Shown piece after piece: positions 23,501 through 34,100 of a stretch of 64,000 bases of DNA. Positions within the stretch are counted from its first letter, which is position 1; the number at the start of each line of letters is the position of its first letter. The stretch lies in contig NC_088714.1 in NCBI RefSeq assembly GCF_963576615.1, forward strand, positions 3,534,001 through 3,598,000, written 5' to 3'. A program made the position numbers and the translations under genes. Under the pieces are notes generated by a model. It saw only the letters and a program-made list of their open reading frames with translations. It was not told the origin of the DNA and did no database searches. The stretch comes from Watersipora subatra. Taxonomy: Eukaryota > Bryozoa > Gymnolaemata > Cheilostomatida > Watersiporidae.

Positions 23501-25282
23501 TAAATCATGCTTTTATATTTAGTAAATCAATCTATCGTTCCATTTCAAAATTCAAGTATTATTCCAGTGGTTTGTTCGGAATGTATATTTGTTTGACTAT
23601 CACAAAGTTCTATCTAAAGTCGTTGTCTTATAAGTCTTCATTATCAACGATACGCACTAACATTTGTAAAGATTAGCATAAATCCGAGCAAAATTGTTTT
23701 ACGATAACTTCACTCTTTAGGGGTTTTAAATAAGTGTGTATTAAAATTAAATAGTAAAAAATATTTATAGTTGTGTTGAGTGAGTATTGCACATAAAAAT
23801 ATTGACTAGTTGGAAGAAAGGAACTCTATTGGGTAAGAATCATTATTATAATGATAAAGATTAAATATTATTTTTTACTGTTAACTTCATGATTAAAAAA
23901 ATTAATGAAATTATTTATAGATTTATTTCAGTAGTGTGGCTATTATTTAAAATGAAAGTAAAATTGTCTCGTCGTTTTAGTTATATAACAGGTTATTTGT
24001 GAAAATTTTTATAGCCCTTTGTCGAGAATCAGGCTGGGGTGTAGTAAATATCCTTGTGAGGGATATCAGGCGATAATTACCCTCTTTTCAATAGGTTTTG
24101 TTAAGCAAAATTATTTGCTATTACGAAAACAACTTGACATTTTCAACTCGGCGCACCCAATTTAAAACCTGGCTCTCTTTTTATGTGCTAGAATACTATT
24201 TTTGATATTTTTAGTGAAGGATAATTCGCTGTGTTCTAAGAATTATTAAAGCCTGGTTCCCATATTGGTTGCGAGACCCCGGCGGTAATCTTGCGACACT
24301 AGGCTCGGCGGCTAATGTTCACATAAAGCTGCATCGCTAATAACCGCCATGCCGTTTCGATAATGCTGTCCTTCAGTGCATTCCTGGAAGGTTTTGCCTG
24401 GGGCTTTTCGCAAAATTTGAACAGAGCCAAACTTGCGTTGACCGCCGGCAACTATCCGCGGTACCCGGCCCGTAGGTTCACATTTCACTGTTGATAGCCT
24501 GCGGTGCTGTCGCCGATGCTTTCGGCGTATATGGAAACCAGGCTTTGAGTCGGTTCTTCTGATGATTTGACAAAGCATTTCAATTTGTACCAGAATCTTT
24601 TTAGAGTTCATTCTCAGCGCATGTCAAATATTGTGAAGAGTATCCTGATGAAGTTTTACATTTCCTTTTAACAATTTAATCCCATCAAACTTTGTTACTT
24701 GAATGCTTGTTTTATAATTCATTATGTACTATTTCACGACTTCATGTATACTTGCATAAAGTTTGTATGAGGGATTACTCACGCGATTACGGCGCAAGTA
24801 ATGTACCTTTTCCTGCTATTTCCTTTGTCCGGCATAGAGTTCTCACGTTTTACATCTGGTTGTTTACAGCGCACAGGTTAAAGTTTTCATCGAAGGCCTG
24901 TTCAGCTTTGACGCAGATATTCCACAGTTTAAGGAGCATCTCCGAGATTTCCTTGTGCAAATCAAGGTCAGGTGTTACTCGTGTGGTGTTAAGTTTGCCA
25001 TTTGTTTTTCTTTGTATGCCCACTCTAGTAACTTTGTGATACATTTCTACTTATCAGTTACCTTCCTTCTACTTGTCTTCTGTGTCGAAGATGTTGTATT
25101 CAACTCGACTATTACATTCCCATTTGTAGGAGTTTGCCGGTGACGATCCCTCTGATTTGTTTTTGGAAGAAAGAGAAAAAATTATTCAGGAAGCAACAGA
25201 AAACAAGAGAAAGCAACAACTGGCTGTACCCGGCATTGTTGGACCTCACGATGCGGATGCCGACACCGAAATGACCGGCTAA
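5573..25282 (+). CDS. XPO1: Exportin-1 (CRM1) nuclear export receptor
   Basis: Complete gene with 20 coding exons, all GT-AG and phase-consistent: 5573-5683, 5784-5958, 6047-6153, 8265-8380, 11176-11290, 11759-12007, 12281-12424, 12850-13083, 15903-16041, 16352-16481, 16948-17156, 17267-17430, 17866-18105, 18320-18502, 19021-19146, 19274-19421, 21507-21734, 23125-23287, 24870-24966, 25130-25282. They sum to 3231 bases, or 1076 residues; human XPO1 has 1071. The ATG at 5573 follows a UTR acceptor at 5515. The product is the RanGTP-dependent karyopherin that carries leucine-rich NES cargo out through nuclear pores. The importin-beta-like N-terminal region is in exons 1-4, and the HEAT9 acidic-loop segment ([19 protein letters not shown]) is in exon 9. 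The NES-groove segment in exon 11 is nearly identical to vertebrates and keeps [14 protein letters not shown], placing the cysteine equivalent to human Cys528 at about residue 530. Exon 8 carries a variable linker. Introns hold several mobile elements but no exon is interrupted. Confidence 0.97.
7151..7162 (+). repeat. C12 homopolymer in XPO1 intron 3
   Basis: Twelve consecutive C bases, preceded by CCCT, in an AT-rich intron. It may be a length-variable site. Confidence 0.8.
8549..8700 (+). repeat. End of a TIR element related to that at 30211-30896
   Basis: AGTCATACCTCAG at 8549-8561 matches the terminal repeat of the element at 30211-30896, after a TA-rich flank. The following 'CATACAAGCTTGATG' block is low-copy. 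I could not locate a matching right end with confidence; it may lie near 9230. It is in XPO1 intron 4. Confidence 0.4.
9560..9897 (-). repeat. SINE-like element with internal tRNA-like box (copy 2)
   Basis: On the minus strand it starts at about 9897 with CTGGCGTTGCCCGGGTATTA. It runs through 'AGCTTATAAACAATGACAG', 'AATTTGAGTAAGCT' and 'TGACGTTACGCC' blocks to a tRNA-like stretch at about 9620-9700 (TGGCTGAATTGATAAGG and GAGATCAAACC as A- and B-box-like). It ends 'GCTAGACATACTGAAG'. It is in XPO1 intron 4. Confidence 0.65.
10015..11135 (+). repeat. Interspersed repeat family R1, copy A
   Basis: It begins with ACGACCAAACGAGCGAAG and ends with GACAGGGAAATTTCTAGT. It matches copy B (36841-38462, same orientation) and copy C (45020-46265, opposite orientation) along its whole length with scattered differences. 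No long reading frame is shared. It is probably a non-autonomous DNA transposon and lies in XPO1 intron 4, ending 40 bases before exon 5. Confidence 0.8.
13226..13894. mobile_element. 669-bp hAT-like foldback element in XPO1 intron 8
   Basis: It is flanked by an exact 8-bp duplication TACTAGTT at 13218-13225 and 13895-13902. The two arms (about 13226-13436 and 13686-13894) are long inverted repeats that begin TAGCCTGTCTTGACAAGC. Reading each arm in the same sense gives almost the same 64-residue peptide, confirming high identity over about 200 bp. The middle of about 250 bp is AT-rich and has no gene. An 8-bp duplication fits hAT-type insertion; the element is non-autonomous. Confidence 0.9.
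15272..15655 (+). repeat. SINE-like element with internal tRNA-like box (copy 3)
   Basis: It begins with AATGGCCGGTGTTGCACGGG, followed by 'AATTAGCTTATAAGCAGTG', 'GGCTAATTTGAGTAAGCT' and 'TGACGTTGCACCGTAATG'. A tRNA-like part lies at about 15505-15575 (TGGTGTAAAGGGTAAGG and GAGATCAAATC). It ends 'TAGCCAGACATACC' and an AT-rich tail. It lies in XPO1 intron 8, about 250 bases before exon 9. Confidence 0.65.
20285..20380 (+). repeat. 16-bp tandem repeat built on a palindrome, six copies
   Basis: Six copies of CCCTTTTGTATACAAA, the last one varied (TTTTCAAA). Each unit contains the 12-bp perfect palindrome TTTGTATACAAA. The array lies in XPO1 intron 16, just after a GTGCGACA/TGTCGCAC hairpin. 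Confidence 0.95.
22075..22790 (+). mobile_element. TIR element in XPO1 intron 17 (AGTCAAACATGGATAACTC ends)
   Basis: The left end AGTCAAACATGGATGACTC and the right end GAGTTATCCATGTTTGACTG are near-perfect inverted repeats inside TATATA flanks. The interior has no gene but holds an inverted AACGCTCAAAAGAAAAAG motif and several GATAACTCGAACG copies near the right end. A truncated inverted relative lies at 43060-43585. It is probably a TA-target MITE. Confidence 0.8.
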
Positions 25283-25721
25283 ATCCCTCGTCTTCTCTTT
25301 AGTCTGGTTTCTTTTTTGAAAAAAGTTTGTGCATTTGACAGATTATTTATGTCTAGCTACTATCGTGCATGTCCATTACAATCTGAGCATATTTAGTGTG
25401 TTTTATTACTAATAGCAGTATTTTAGTCCTCCCAATTCTCTTGTATTCCTACAAGTCATATAAACTGTCCTTTTCATGCTCTGTGCCGCGCGTCATTCTT
25501 GTCTCATTGTAAATATTTCCCATCTCGACTTCACATATGCACTCTTTCGTTTTCTTACCTTTCTATTTAGTAGTTGACCACTGATTGATACAATGTACAG
25601 CAGATACTGTTAACTTTGACTTAGAAATTTTCATTATATTTGCGAAGGATTGTTTAGTACCTGGAGTGCCAGAAAGGCACTTCATATTCATATTGTGTCA
25701 TGCTTCGAGTAGGTTTTTCAT

Positions 25722-25727
25722 AATAAA
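25722..25727 (+). terminator. Candidate XPO1 polyadenylation signal
   Basis: AATAAA about 440 bases after the XPO1 stop codon, the first canonical signal downstream. The 3' UTR would span 25283 to about 25750. Confidence 0.5.
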
Positions 25728-25759
25728 ATGTTCAAGCTGTTACATTGTTCTCAAACACA

Positions 25760-28700
25760 CAATATAGGATGTGACTCACAAATTTTCTACAATACGAGAT
25801 CATTGGCTTTGAAATTTTGAATATGGAGAAACATCAATATAGTCTGCATGGTAAATATGTATGTGCTATTATTTTTCAGGAGATATCATGATTACAATTG
25901 CTAGGCTTATTAATTGGGTAGCATATTAAAAATAGCTGGTAACCTAGAAGAGAAGTAGTGGCATTCTTGTCACTTCTCTATCAGTGCTGAGTTTCTAAAC
26001 AACTTGGCCACTAGATTTGACGTCACTTCCTAAAAATGCTAGTAGTGGAAGAACTGGCAACCATCAGAGAAATGTTGATGCCCTGAAGTTGTTAACAGCA
26101 ATATCAAGAGAACTTATGCAATGTTATTGTGGTTACAATTTGCAGAAGAGAAGTTCAATGACGCAATCATCTTGTATCTATCAGTTGACCTGAACTGTCC
26201 CTATTCCATCTGTAATAATTGTGTTACTAAGCAATACCAAAAAAAGATCTTTCTTGCTCTAGCCCATCATCTGTTTGCTAGTCTACTTCAAAGCTAACCC
26301 CCAAACAAAGCAGTATAATATTCTGTTGAAAGTTGGTAATTATAATGATGCATGACTCTAGGTATCCCATAAATTAATGTGTACAATTACTGCTGATAGA
26401 GTACTGCATCCTGTCAACACCTTAGCTTTGTCCATGTTTTCTTTCTTACCTAGCAGTGTTATTTGGCAAGCATTAGCAAGCCTGCCAGAAAGCCTTGGTT
26501 ACAAGGTCATTGTGTTGTCCTCACATAGCTCAGCTATTGACTGGCTTATGAGGCAAAGCTAATACAGTGCTGTTAAGAATTGCATGTTATTCTGTTGCTA
26601 ATCGTGTGAAGTTATTCTTCCTTGATAAAGCTACTTAGTATTAATCCACATTATACAGCCATTCAGGGTTGATGTAGGTATTCTGTATATCGTAATGGAA
26701 ACTAAATCTCTTGAGCTGGTTGCTGGTATACCGCATAGATTGCAGTCAACAGAGAGCAAGCAGATTGATATATTTTATGAGCTTCACAGCATCCTAACAT
26801 TTTCAAGTCACACCGCTATCAAACGTAAGCAGTTATATGATCTTATGCTATTTTAAATCAATTCATGCAATTTTAAATCAAATGTGTATTCACCATGAAT
26901 AATTTATTTCACACTCTGGCAGTTCAGAACCCGTGAAGTCCCTGCAATGTTCTGATATAGTAATATAACACCAATACTTGTGGTCAAAGAATACCTTATC
27001 ACACTTTAGAGGAAGAGCAGAAAACTGCATATACATTTACCATGCGCGAGTCAAGATAGTTATAATTCCTTAGCCAGTGTACCTATGAAAATTGTTATTG
27101 AAGAGGTTTGGAACCTCTCAGAATTAGTTCCATTTTAAGCAAGATATTTTACTCGTTATAGGAATTATTAGTTATTTAACAGCTAGCAAGCTATTCAAGG
27201 ATCTTTGAAATGCTTTCGAGGGTTTTAGTCTACTATTTAATGAATTAGGAAAATTGCACACATTCACGGGTGATGTTGGGGACACTTTTACACCATTCTC
27301 TCTCAGCCACAACCTTCAGCATAGAATTTGGAATTCTATATATTGAAATTTGTAAACGGCTGCGATTTGACACACCTATGTCACAAATATTTACTTTGCA
27401 GCCATTTACAAATGTTAAAGTAAGTATTCATGACATAGGTGTGTCAAATTTCAGCCGTCTATAAATGTTAATTTAACACACCTATGTCACGAAGCAACAA
27501 TTCAGTAAGTTGTTGCTTCGTTGCATCAAAAATGTGTACACTTCAAGTAAGGTTGAAAATTTTTATTATGACAAAGAAAAAAATTGTATACAACTTGGTA
27601 GATGGATAACAAATGGTTGCAAAAGCGTAGGCCTACATGGCTACCAAACCCTCACTGCAAAGATTTGAGGGACACTGACCCTAAACCGCATTTGTATGGT
27701 GCTTGCAGTCTTATGATTTAATAATTGACCCTTTTTGATTTGGCAGCTGTGTTGGTTATCTCACCCAAACAATGCTCTGATACAGGTCTTGTAAATAAAC
27801 TCAAATGTCAGGCTACATAGCCTATAGCAAAAGGTTGAATCGAAATTCTATGTTCGCTGGAGAAACAAGAGTGGTAATGCATGTAAAACTGAATCGGTCT
27901 GCAGAAAATTTGTAACAATGAACTAGGCAGATACTTACCGGTATATCTTGTTATATTTTACTGTTTTCTGCTATGTAAGTTACCAAAAGGTTGTGTCATA
28001 GAAAGTTGTGCTCAATCAAACTGCATCCCTTGAGAAGTATTTTGTAATAAGTGTAGTGTGTAATTTTGGCTCATATGTGGCTTTGTAACAGATTTGTGCT
28101 ACACCTCTAATTATCTGTTCATATCTGATGTTGATTTATTCACATCTCATGTTTCCAACCGCTTTCCACTTCGATTGCTGCCAATGTAATTCATTATATG
28201 TATTTTTGTAAAACTGACTGGCTGGCCGGACTGACTGACTGACCTTTCAACAAGTATTTGAACGTAGATTCAATCTGGTTCAACTAATTCACATGATAAA
28301 GCAATTTTCTTTTGCAGGACATCAACTGTATGTTTGAAGCATTAAAAAACTTCCATCATATTTTTCACATTCCACCTTTTCCATTTCCATCAAAATTCTA
28401 GAGTATGATAGTATTATCTATCAAGTTTGTGAGACTAATTCAAATATGTCAAACATTAATTGAAAAAACATCATGCTGCATAAATGCAAAGTTTTTTCTT
28501 TTTTTTAATGAATTATAAATGGTTGTTAAAATATGTTCCTGTATATTCATCATGATGACATGCTCTGCACAATTGTAAAAGTTGAATATGTCACATTCTC
28601 ATTTCTTTATCTTGAGATCATCTATCAGGCATAATTTCTAGAGTAGAGAAAATACAACTGATAAATTTCTTGTATTTAAAGATGTGATAAAGTCATTCTA

Positions 28701-29290
28701 TTTAAAACATTGTGATGTTCACCTCAAAGATGAAAGAATTCTAGAAAATCAATTGACAGCCTTGAGTAAGAACATTTTTGTGATAGGTTTGTGATTTCCA
28801 AAGATGAAAAGCTTTGTTTTGAATCACACAAACTGAGATCATAAGAGTGAGTACATGTAAATTGTTGATAAGGCATTTGTGACCCCGCAAGTAGTGGTAA
28901 CACAATTCCAAACAAACTTGAAAGAGGTAGGATGTGATTTTAAGTGGAAATGATGCTGACATTCAGTGTAGCGTTATTGAGATAACAAGCCTGAAATATT
29001 GTTTCATATGTTCATTGCATTAAGGTTAAGTACATTGAACAAGAAGAAACAAAACACTGTCAAAAAATCAGAAGTGTTAAAACATTACTGGGGTAAGATT
29101 GTCATCTCACTGAGACTGCACAAAAATTTGCAAACTTTTACCAAATGTATTTATCTTGCTTGTCATCTGACATATTATAATTGGTTTAAAGTCTGTTTAC
29201 ATAATTATACACATTGATCATATTTACAATTGGAATGATCTCCCTTGCTCTTTTTTCTATTCAACATAAATTCTTCCAGCTCTTTTCATG
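25760..29290. other. Intergenic spacer, no gene recognised
   Basis: AT-rich spacer between XPO1 and the next gene. Apart from the inverted repeat at 27355-27457 and the hairpin at 27490-27518, I find no exon or recognisable repeat. Open frames here are short and unspliced. Confidence 0.5.
27355..27518. repeat. Nested inverted repeats with a thrice-used ACACACCTATGTCA motif
   Basis: The arm at 27355-27382 (core TTTGACACACCTATGTCA) has its near-exact reverse complement at 27430-27457, both including an ACGGCTG/CAGCCGT end. A third copy of the motif follows at about 27476-27489 and runs into a GAAGCAAC...GTTGCTTC hairpin at 27490-27518. No coding potential is seen. Confidence 0.75.
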
Positions 29291-29292
29291 TA

Positions 29293-29707
29293 CAGTCGTG
29301 GCTAAAAGTATTAATACACCTCATCATTTTGTGACCAACTAGGTTTTTGCTCTTTTACCCCCACTTTGTACAACCCAGACCAGTTCATATACATATATTA
29401 TTTCTCTAAAGATTTTATATCCTTTAAAAACATATATTTAAAACAAAAAACCATCCCAGGAGTTTCTGGGGGCATGTAAAACTGACAAAATATCTGTGGG
29501 AAAATTTGGAGTCAACCTCTGAAGTTAATTCCTCTGAGAAAATAGTTGAGCTGTTAGAACTTTTAGCCTCATTAGAAAGGCTTGATTCTCAGCCTTTTAA
29601 CAATGCGCAATACACATATTATGCAGTAAAGTCTATTCAAGGTTAATCTAGTTTTTGTTAAATGGACTAAGCAACAAAGGCAGGGGTGCTAATACTTTTG
29701 GCTCCAT
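29293..29707 (+). mobile_element. Tc1/mariner-like MITE
   Basis: The left end after a TA reads CAGTCGTGGCTAAAAGTATT. The right end reads GGGTGCTAATACTTTTGGCT, the inverted counterpart. These resemble Tc1/mariner termini. About 415 bp long, no transposase frame. Confidence 0.65.
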
Positions 29708-30210
29708 CTCAATCAATAAATGATGAATGAGTTGATTGAATTTTGGCAGTGGTGGAGTGTCAGGGGTAGCAAACATTTCATCATTGCAATTATATTTTAT
29801 TTTTGAGTGAATTGTTACATGCGTAATTGTTACATGCAGTGTTGTAAATAGAACTTAAAAATGAAAACAAACTTGAAAGAATGATCTCATCTTTATCAGC
29901 CCCTTGAAGCTATTAAATCAGATCCTAGATGCAGTAGGCATTTGAGTCAAAAGCATTGATGCCAGTATTATTTGTGATGAAACATTAGAATTACTAGCCT
30001 AAAAAGACTGATTGTTAGCAAAGTAATTAAATCGCTTTTACTTTTCTTATTTATATATAAAAGTTAAATAGACATGGGAACCTTATTATCCTTGCGGGTG
30101 TGTTACAAAATTCTGCAGCTTGCAGGTTGAAGTCACAGCTCTTCCACTTTGACATTTTGTATGTATTTTTTCATAAAACTAATACTACAAGATCCAAATC
30201 ATAGTACTAT

Positions 30211-30896
30211 AGAGTCATACCTTAGTCTGGGAATGCCTCTGATTACAACCAAATCGAACTGCGACTAATGATTTGTCTTTTGACGAATTTGAAAAAATCT
30301 TCGAATTCATTTTGGTTTACAATTAATAAAAAAAACAAGAATTTTTTTTGCTGTGTTTTTTTGTTTCAAATAATCTTTGCTAGGATATGTTACTACAGTC
30401 GTAATTTTTTTAGGGCGTAACCTTAGTATAGGCTAACCTTCACTTCTTTTATGTTTATATTAAAGTTGGTGAAAACAGGACGCATACGAAATATTTGTTG
30501 TTTTTATGATCTTCTATGGAATATATTTTATTAAAATAAAAAATGCAGCTTTTTCTAAACTTTTTTATTTGTGGTATACAGTACACAAGACTGAGCAAAT
30601 GAGGCTGTACGTATTGTTACAGATACAGCAGTAAAGTACATTCATCAACCTAGTCTAGCATATTAATTGGTTTCTTATGAGACTCACTGTATTTTACATA
30701 TCACCTGCTCTCTTATCACTGTATTATTTACAGTTTATGGTGTAAGATACTCAAAAAGCATTGAGAAAGTTGTTTTCTAGACTAGGAATAGACTAAATAC
30801 ATTAATTAAAACAGAATAAAAAGTTTTGTATTTAAAACCCATCGCTTTCCGAGCCATTTGCAAGGAATTATAGTTGAAAACTGAGGTATGACTGTA
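30211..30896. mobile_element. Non-autonomous TIR element with TA flanks
   Basis: The left end AGAGTCATACCTTAGTCTGG and the right end CTGAGGTATGACTGTA at 30881-30896 are inverted repeats. TA lies just outside on both sides. The interior is AT-rich and non-coding. A related end lies at 8549. Confidence 0.55.
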
Positions 30897-30958
30897 TTCA
30901 GTATCTCGTATAGAAGACAGCACATTAAGATGAGCTCCTTTATTATGTTGCACATAAT

Positions 30959-30990
30959 ACAACCACTCATAGCGAGCTATGAGTGGTTGT
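30959..30990. repeat. Perfect 15-bp inverted repeat, 2-bp loop
   Basis: ACAACCACTCATAGC and its exact reverse complement around GA, with imperfect extension on both sides. It lies about 205 bases upstream of the ATG of the gene at 31198. Confidence 0.9.
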
Positions 30991-31197
30991 TATGTTGACA
31001 CCAAACTGTCGACATACTGTCAGAAACGTGGGTTAGGATAATTATTCAACAATAAGTAAGCGATTGCTTTTATTAAAATATATTACTTAAAATTAAAAAC
31101 TAAAATTATCTGAATTTGGTTTGAACCATAACTGCGAGGACGAGAATGAGGTAAACCTTAAATAATCTTTTACTATTTGCAGACAAGCAACAGAAAC

Positions 31198-34100
31198 ATG
31201 AATGAACATGCTTACCCCATTGTCATTCATCGAGGCAAATGTATCCAGAAACAAAAACTCTCACTGACCTCAAGGGTCAATGCTAATACACAGAAAAGGA
31301 TTGACAAAATTAACCGGTAACTCAACTTGTATTTAACATTATTTATTGGAGTTGTCTTCTTTTGAATAACAATGGGCTTGTAACTAAATTGAATGTGTGG
31401 TCTGACCAAAGTACTTTGCTCGTTACAGAACTAATGAAAACCATTTGCAGAACACTTATCATTTGGTCAACTTGGAACAGGACTTCACAAAGTTAGATTT
31501 TAAGAAAGAGAAGATCGTTGTAAAGAAAAAGATGATGACTTACCAGCATCAGCTCGAGGGATACAAGCGCCTCCAACAGGTTTGTAAAAATAAAAATAGT
31601 ATTAAATTTATTTGTGGCAAATCAGATAAAAAATTAAATGTCCTCAACTATGCAGAAGTCTGCGTAACTGATTTTAATTTCAATTACAGAGTCGAAGTCA
31701 GCTTGGGCAGTCTAGCGAGTCTGGCTTACTGCACAAATCGCTGCCGGTCGTCATCAGAGACCGACATGAGCCAATTATAGATGCCATAAGGTCCATCAGA
31801 CGAAAAAAGAAACCCTTACTTGATAAATCATCTATGAAAGACTATATTGACCTACATCGATTGCAAGTGCGAGACCTTGTGCTCTGCATTTAGTATCAAC
31901 TTGAGTAATTGTAAATTTAAGAGAAAAAAAATCTTTTTTAGCAATCCTTCCCAAAAAATTAATAGTGCAGTATACGGTATATAGAGTAGTATAAAGTATA
32001 CTGAGAAAAATACTGCTAATAGCATATAGTATAAAATGCAATATGCTAATAACAGTACTGTTAATAGTACATGGTGTAATATACAGTATACTAATTGCAG
32101 TAGTTGTTAATAGTATACAGTATACTAATAACAACACTGTTAATAGTATAATTCATCAGTGTTCTGTACTGTTATAGGATCGCCATATTGCGCAATATAG
32201 AGAATCAATGAGCAAGATACAGAAATTGGAGTTGAGAACAGGAATCACGTTCTCTCTTCGTGTAAGTTACTTACAACCATTTCAGCTAATGTTACTAGAA
32301 TAAGAGCAATGTTCATCATTGTTCGAAACCACACTAAGAGCGTTAGAAAAAAATTGCTGCGCATGTGAATTGAACTCGCAGCCTCCATTTTACAAACTGG
32401 CATACTAACCACTACACTACTCAGCCACTTTAGAAACCACTTTAAAAGCCACTCGGGAATAATTATGAACATACCAATTACTCATGATGATCTCTCACGT
32501 TGCCCAGGAGTGCCAAGCCTAATAGTGAAATAAAATTATACATGTTTTGTGTTCCTGAATGTTAAAACACTGTGCTTCTGAAATGAACTTATTTACAGCT
32601 GTTTTCATCTTTGCCATCTCCACCTGAAGCCTAAAATAAAGAGAAATTTGCTTATTGGTTTACCAGGTTCCTCAGAGAAGTCATTCAGCTTACCATATGA
32701 AAGTTAAAGATCCAGGCTACACCTCTTTAATTGCCAACATGAGAAATCAGATTCGCTCGACAGAACATGAATTGATGAAAATACAGCAAAAGTTCAAGGG
32801 GTTATCTGCTCGGTTGTTCAGGCATACTGGAACTGGTAAATAGAAAGGCTAGACCAATGCTAGTCTAAGGACTAATGTTTGAGTTGTTAGTCAAATAGTG
32901 CCTTCTTCTCTTTTTCGCAGGGTTCATAGCAGAGGCACAGCATTATTCTATGTGATTTCGAAGGAACCATTCTGCAACAAATCACGGACTCAGTACAAAT
33001 TATGAAATATGAACTTGATTCAAATTCGTAATGTATTTATTAAATGCTATGTTAGAAGAAACTTTGTTCACAGTTTGGGAGATATATTTTAAATTAGACT
33101 TTGATGAAAAGTAGACCGTGCTGTGATATTATATACTGATAAAACTTTTGGTGTTTATTAGATGAGGATGAGATCTGCGACGTACCCGCTGAAAATGATG
33201 AAAAAGAAGTAAGTGACCAAATTACAGTTATTCTCATGATTTAGAAAACAAGCCAGTCATCTTTTCGTGTATAATCAATTGTGAGTTATAATTTAAATTT
33301 AGCGCATGCTGCCTCGGTCTACTTATAGGTGTGTTCAAAGTCAAAAATATAAATGAAAGATCTATACTAGACAAACAAAGTTTACTCATATCCTATACAA
33401 CTTAATGCACTTTGAAGCCAAAATATGGATTTCAGACTTTTGCACAGGTACAAGACCCTGTAAAAAGTGAATCTGTGGAAGTCAGTAAGGGAGACAAAAC
33501 AACGCCTAGACTCTCGGTTGGTGGAATTAATTCTCTACCGGCCATTACCCACGCAACAGTTCATGCTTATAACCGGTTTCTGGAAGTAGAGGAGAACCCG
33601 TTTGATAATGGTATGTGTTTAAAATAGAATTATAAGCCTTTGGTATAAAGCATCTCTCGGTTCTACATTTCAGGCATAGCATTCTTATTTAAATAATGTA
33701 CTTGTGTTGGTAGCGTTTTATAATAATTTTGTTCTGAAAACCATGTAGTCACCTATGTTTGGCGAACCTTCATGTATTTGTCGGCCATTAAGCATGTTTT
33801 AATAACCATTGTGCTACTAGCCACAGTTATCTTTGACAAAACATAATTGTGAAGGCAGTAAACTGACAAAATACGAAAGCGGTTTTTTCTGTAACATGAC
33901 ATCTTCACCTTTCTTCAAAAACTAAAACTCAGCTACTTTCTCGCACATTCTGGCGGAGGACAAATACTGACTGAATCTCTAGACGTTGATCTCGCTGAGT
34001 AGTTTCCCAGGCTTGGTAACATAAATATATATGCGTGTGCTGTATATGTATTTCTTACATAAGCATCCATTCAGACTCCGTGTTGGTATAACTTGTACGA

